A DNA stretch of 64,000 bases from Symsagittifera roscoffensis. Its lineage: Eukaryota > Xenacoelomorpha > Acoela > Convolutidae. Position numbers and translations under genes: made by a program. Below the pieces are notes generated by a model that saw only the letters and a list, made by a program, of their open reading frames with translations, was not told where the DNA came from and did not search any database. How positions within the stretch are numbered: the stretch's first letter is position 1; each line of letters starts with the position of its first letter. The DNA lies in assembly GCF_963678635.1 (NCBI RefSeq), contig NC_087063.1:28267407-28331406 (forward strand). The letters are read 5' to 3'. Below are positions 62,197 to 64,000 of the stretch, piece by piece.

Positions 62197-64000
62197 GGAT
62201 CCTCCTGAACCGATCTTCTACAGGGCCGCTTCTTTTATCTCCAGGGGTGCCCACCGACAGGGGTGATGGTGTCGTTGGATCCGGTTTCTTGTATTCCGTC
62301 AGAGCCACATACAACGGGCCCGCTGCATCCAGCTCCTCCCCCTCCTGTCTCATCTCCACCTGTTCCAGTCCGTAAGGTGCCCGGTATCTTCTCGTGGCAA
62401 ACTTCATTTCGTCTTTCAGTGCAATGTGTCCTTCTTCCACGATCATCCTGCCATCGTCCCACATCGGCAACATGTTCTCCAAACCCGCCCGCTCAAGCTT
62501 TCTCAAGACCTCTCGTATCTCAAATTTTGGGGGCAATGAGCCTCTCATCTTCTTCGCTTGGGTCGTCCAGGAGTTTATTTTTATGTCACAGGTGTGAAAA
62601 TAGACTGCTGCAGTGTAGCCGATGAATAGGGGATCCCAGCCATCGGTGAATTCCCTTTGCTGCCCCTCCGCCTCTGCTCTCGCGAACAGGGATGGGACCA
62701 CCAGGGAACTGTTCATTCCCAGGGTCACTCTCCTTACCGTTGGGAACTCTGGAATGGTTGTTGGCAAGATTTCCTTCTCCAGTATTGCCTCTAGCTCTCT
62801 TTTCACCAACTCGAAGCTCTTCTTCCACAGGGGAATCCTCAAGACGTCTAGTCCACTCACCGTCAGGGGATTCAGGTTCCAGAACTTGGGATAAGTTTCG
62901 ATGGGACCTTCGCGTTTGCCTCCCATCCTACACTGCAGTTGCCCTCGGAAATTGTACACCATCAACTCTTGATCTTTCACTTTTCCGAAGAGTACCGTGT
63001 TACTCATTTGTGCCCTCAGCACCTCTTGCTGACACCAGTTGAGCGTCGTCCCATCCAGTACACTTATGATGCTCAATTGTGTCACGGAGTTGCGATACGC
63101 CGTCACTAGAGGGTCTGGAAACGCGTATGTCACGGCCGGTCCATAAATGCAGGTTACGACCTCCTCCAGCCCCCGGATTATCCCCATCGAGTCCGATCTC
63201 ATCGCCAGGCACAGGTCTGTCAACAGAGGCATGTGTCCATTCACTTTCCTCCATTCATCTTTCGTCTTCGGATTCTTTTCCTCACCAGTCATGTGTGGGT
63301 TCTGCATCAGGAGGTACTCTACTAGCAGCGTCTTTAGCCCTGCAGCACACTTATATGAGTAGGTGTCAATGCTCGAGTGGGTTTTCCCCATCGACAGGGG
63401 CTCCCCATATTTCGTCAGTCGATGAAATGACACCAGTTCACCATGGGTCAGGAGCACCAGTGCCAGATACCCGTCAATCCAGAGTGTTTCCACACCCCGA
63501 CTGAACATATACGCTGGACCCATATTGAATAGGTACCTCGGGTAAACTAGGTACAGTGCCAACAACAGGCTGATGGGCATGCTCAATATTTCTTGTACAA
63601 AGGCTCCAAAGATGGTCTCCTTTGCACCAAACACTCCAGCCAGGAACTCCTTTCCCCAACAAGGACTCAAGAACTTAAGAATCTCGTGATCACTTCTCGT
63701 CTTCAGCCCGCCCTTTGCGTGCTCCCTCCAGAATCCTCCGATTGTGACCTCATTTGCAGCTGTGACGAACCTGATCACCGTAATCTCCCTACTCTTGCCC
63801 ACTTCCAACTGCTCCTCAAGAAAACTCCAGATTTGCTTCACAAGAATTGGGGCATTCTCCTTTGTCTTCTCCGTAGCATTCTCCAGCCTTGGTGTCAGGA
63901 ACGGCCACCTGCCTCTTTCTTGCGTCAGTCGACACAACATAGACTCCAGTTGCTTCTCTGTTGCAGCCATATTCTTTCTTTCATTACTTGGTCCCCTGGA
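62111..64000 (-). CDS. ORF B of G2, 620+ residue protein of unknown family, partial
   Basis: Open from the right window edge (10 further codons beyond the Met ending at 63970) to 62111; it therefore continues upstream, as in G1. The best-preserved ORF B. N-terminal helical region, a strongly hydrophobic segment (ILSMPISLLLALYLV, then NMGPAYMF), conserved core GHMPLLTDLCLAMRSD...IYGPAVTYAFPD...LDGTTLNWCQQEVLR, and a C-terminal acidic/Pro-rich tail. The intact frame over 1.9 kb and the shared core with the decayed G1 copy (51175-52800) suggest a real, selected protein. The hydrophobic segment could be a membrane or buried helix. The family is not recognised. Confidence 0.7.
   Translation of the reverse strand, partial: SRGPSNERKNMAATEKQLESMLCRLTQERGRWPFLTPRLENATEKTKENAPILVKQIWSFLEEQLEVGKSREITVIRFVTAANEVTIGGFWREHAKGGLKTRSDHEILKFLSPCWGKEFLAGVFGAKETIFGAFVQEILSMPISLLLALYLVYPRYLFNMGPAYMFSRGVETLWIDGYLALVLLTHGELVSFHRLTKYGEPLSMGKTHSSIDTYSYKCAAGLKTLLVEYLLMQNPHMTGEEKNPKTKDEWRKVNGHMPLLTDLCLAMRSDSMGIIRGLEEVVTCIYGPAVTYAFPDPLVTAYRNSVTQLSIISVLDGTTLNWCQQEVLRAQMSNTVLFGKVKDQELMVYNFRGQLQCRMGGKREGPIETYPKFWNLNPLTVSGLDVLRIPLWKKSFELVKRELEAILEKEILPTTIPEFPTVRRVTLGMNSSLVVPSLFARAEAEGQQREFTDGWDPLFIGYTAAVYFHTCDIKINSWTTQAKKMRGSLPPKFEIREVLRKLERAGLENMLPMWDDGRMIVEEGHIALKDEMKFATRRYRAPYGLEQVEMRQEGEELDAAGPLYVALTEYKKPDPTTPSPLSVGTPGDKRSGPVEDRFRRILERRRVESGEESMDETLSETREDMEVGT

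Larger units (their letters stand above)
59787..64000 (-). mobile_element. G2: divergent relative of the G1 giant element, 3' part
   Basis: Minus strand. 3' LTR (59787-60687), PPT motif (60688-60699), 3' UTR, C-terminal ORF D, N-terminal ORF C and ORF B running off the right edge. The protein sequence is clearly homologous to G1 (for example MPLLTDL, IYGPAVT, HNSFC..NRES) but far from identical, so it is a separate family or an old lineage. The middle of ORF C is deleted. Confidence 0.8.

Overview
This window is eukaryotic, almost certainly an invertebrate animal genome. It contains no recognisable host gene: essentially all 64 kb is nested, rearranged LTR-retrotransposon sequence. Metavirid (Ty3/gypsy) Gag-Pol, Belpaovirid (BEL/Pao) Gag-Pol, long terminal repeats, a target-site duplication and a tRNA-type primer site are all visible. 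The species cannot be read from the sequence.

The main resident is an unusually large Ty3/gypsy family, called G1 here. Adding up the best-preserved parts of its copies gives a unit of roughly 24 kb: a ~0.9 kb LTR (TGTGACATTCG...CGAATGTTACA), a long leader, one gag-pro-pol frame that ends in a macrodomain-like module after the integrase, a short spacer with a conserved splice-acceptor-like site, and then a second, ~8.9 kb frame. That second frame encodes a coiled coil, an SGNH/GDSL-type hydrolase domain, a second SGNH-like motif and large regions I do not recognise (called ORF A, B, C and D here). A polypurine-type motif, GTCCGGGGAGTA, sits immediately before the 3' LTR.

Layout. 1-12835: G1 copy 1, minus strand, cut by the window start. 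12836-13063: a piece of G1 LTR in inverted orientation. 13064-29640: G1 copy 2, minus strand, about 99% like copy 1 by eye where they overlap, 5'-truncated at 29640. Copies 1 and 2 share a ~1.18 kb deletion of the reverse transcriptase; copy 2 also lost ~3.5 kb of the second frame. 29641-59708: G1 copy 3, plus strand, head-to-head with copy 2. It keeps the RT but has lost the protease active site, and it carries a 9.65 kb BEL/Pao insertion (37729-47382) flanked by a 5-bp AGGGT duplication. Its 3' end is duplicated in tandem (2.15 kb). 59787-64000: a divergent relative (G2), minus strand, with a homologous 0.9 kb LTR, the same PPT motif and the best-preserved ORF B, running off the right edge.

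No G1 copy here is autonomous: copies 1 and 2 lack RT, copy 3 lacks the protease active site, and all carry nonsense or frameshift lesions. The points most worth attention are the long second polyprotein with its SGNH domain, the macrodomain-like Pol tail, recurrence of the PPT motif inside pol in different reading frames, a tRNA-like segment inside the BEL LTR, and the mosaic pattern of shared deletions among copies.
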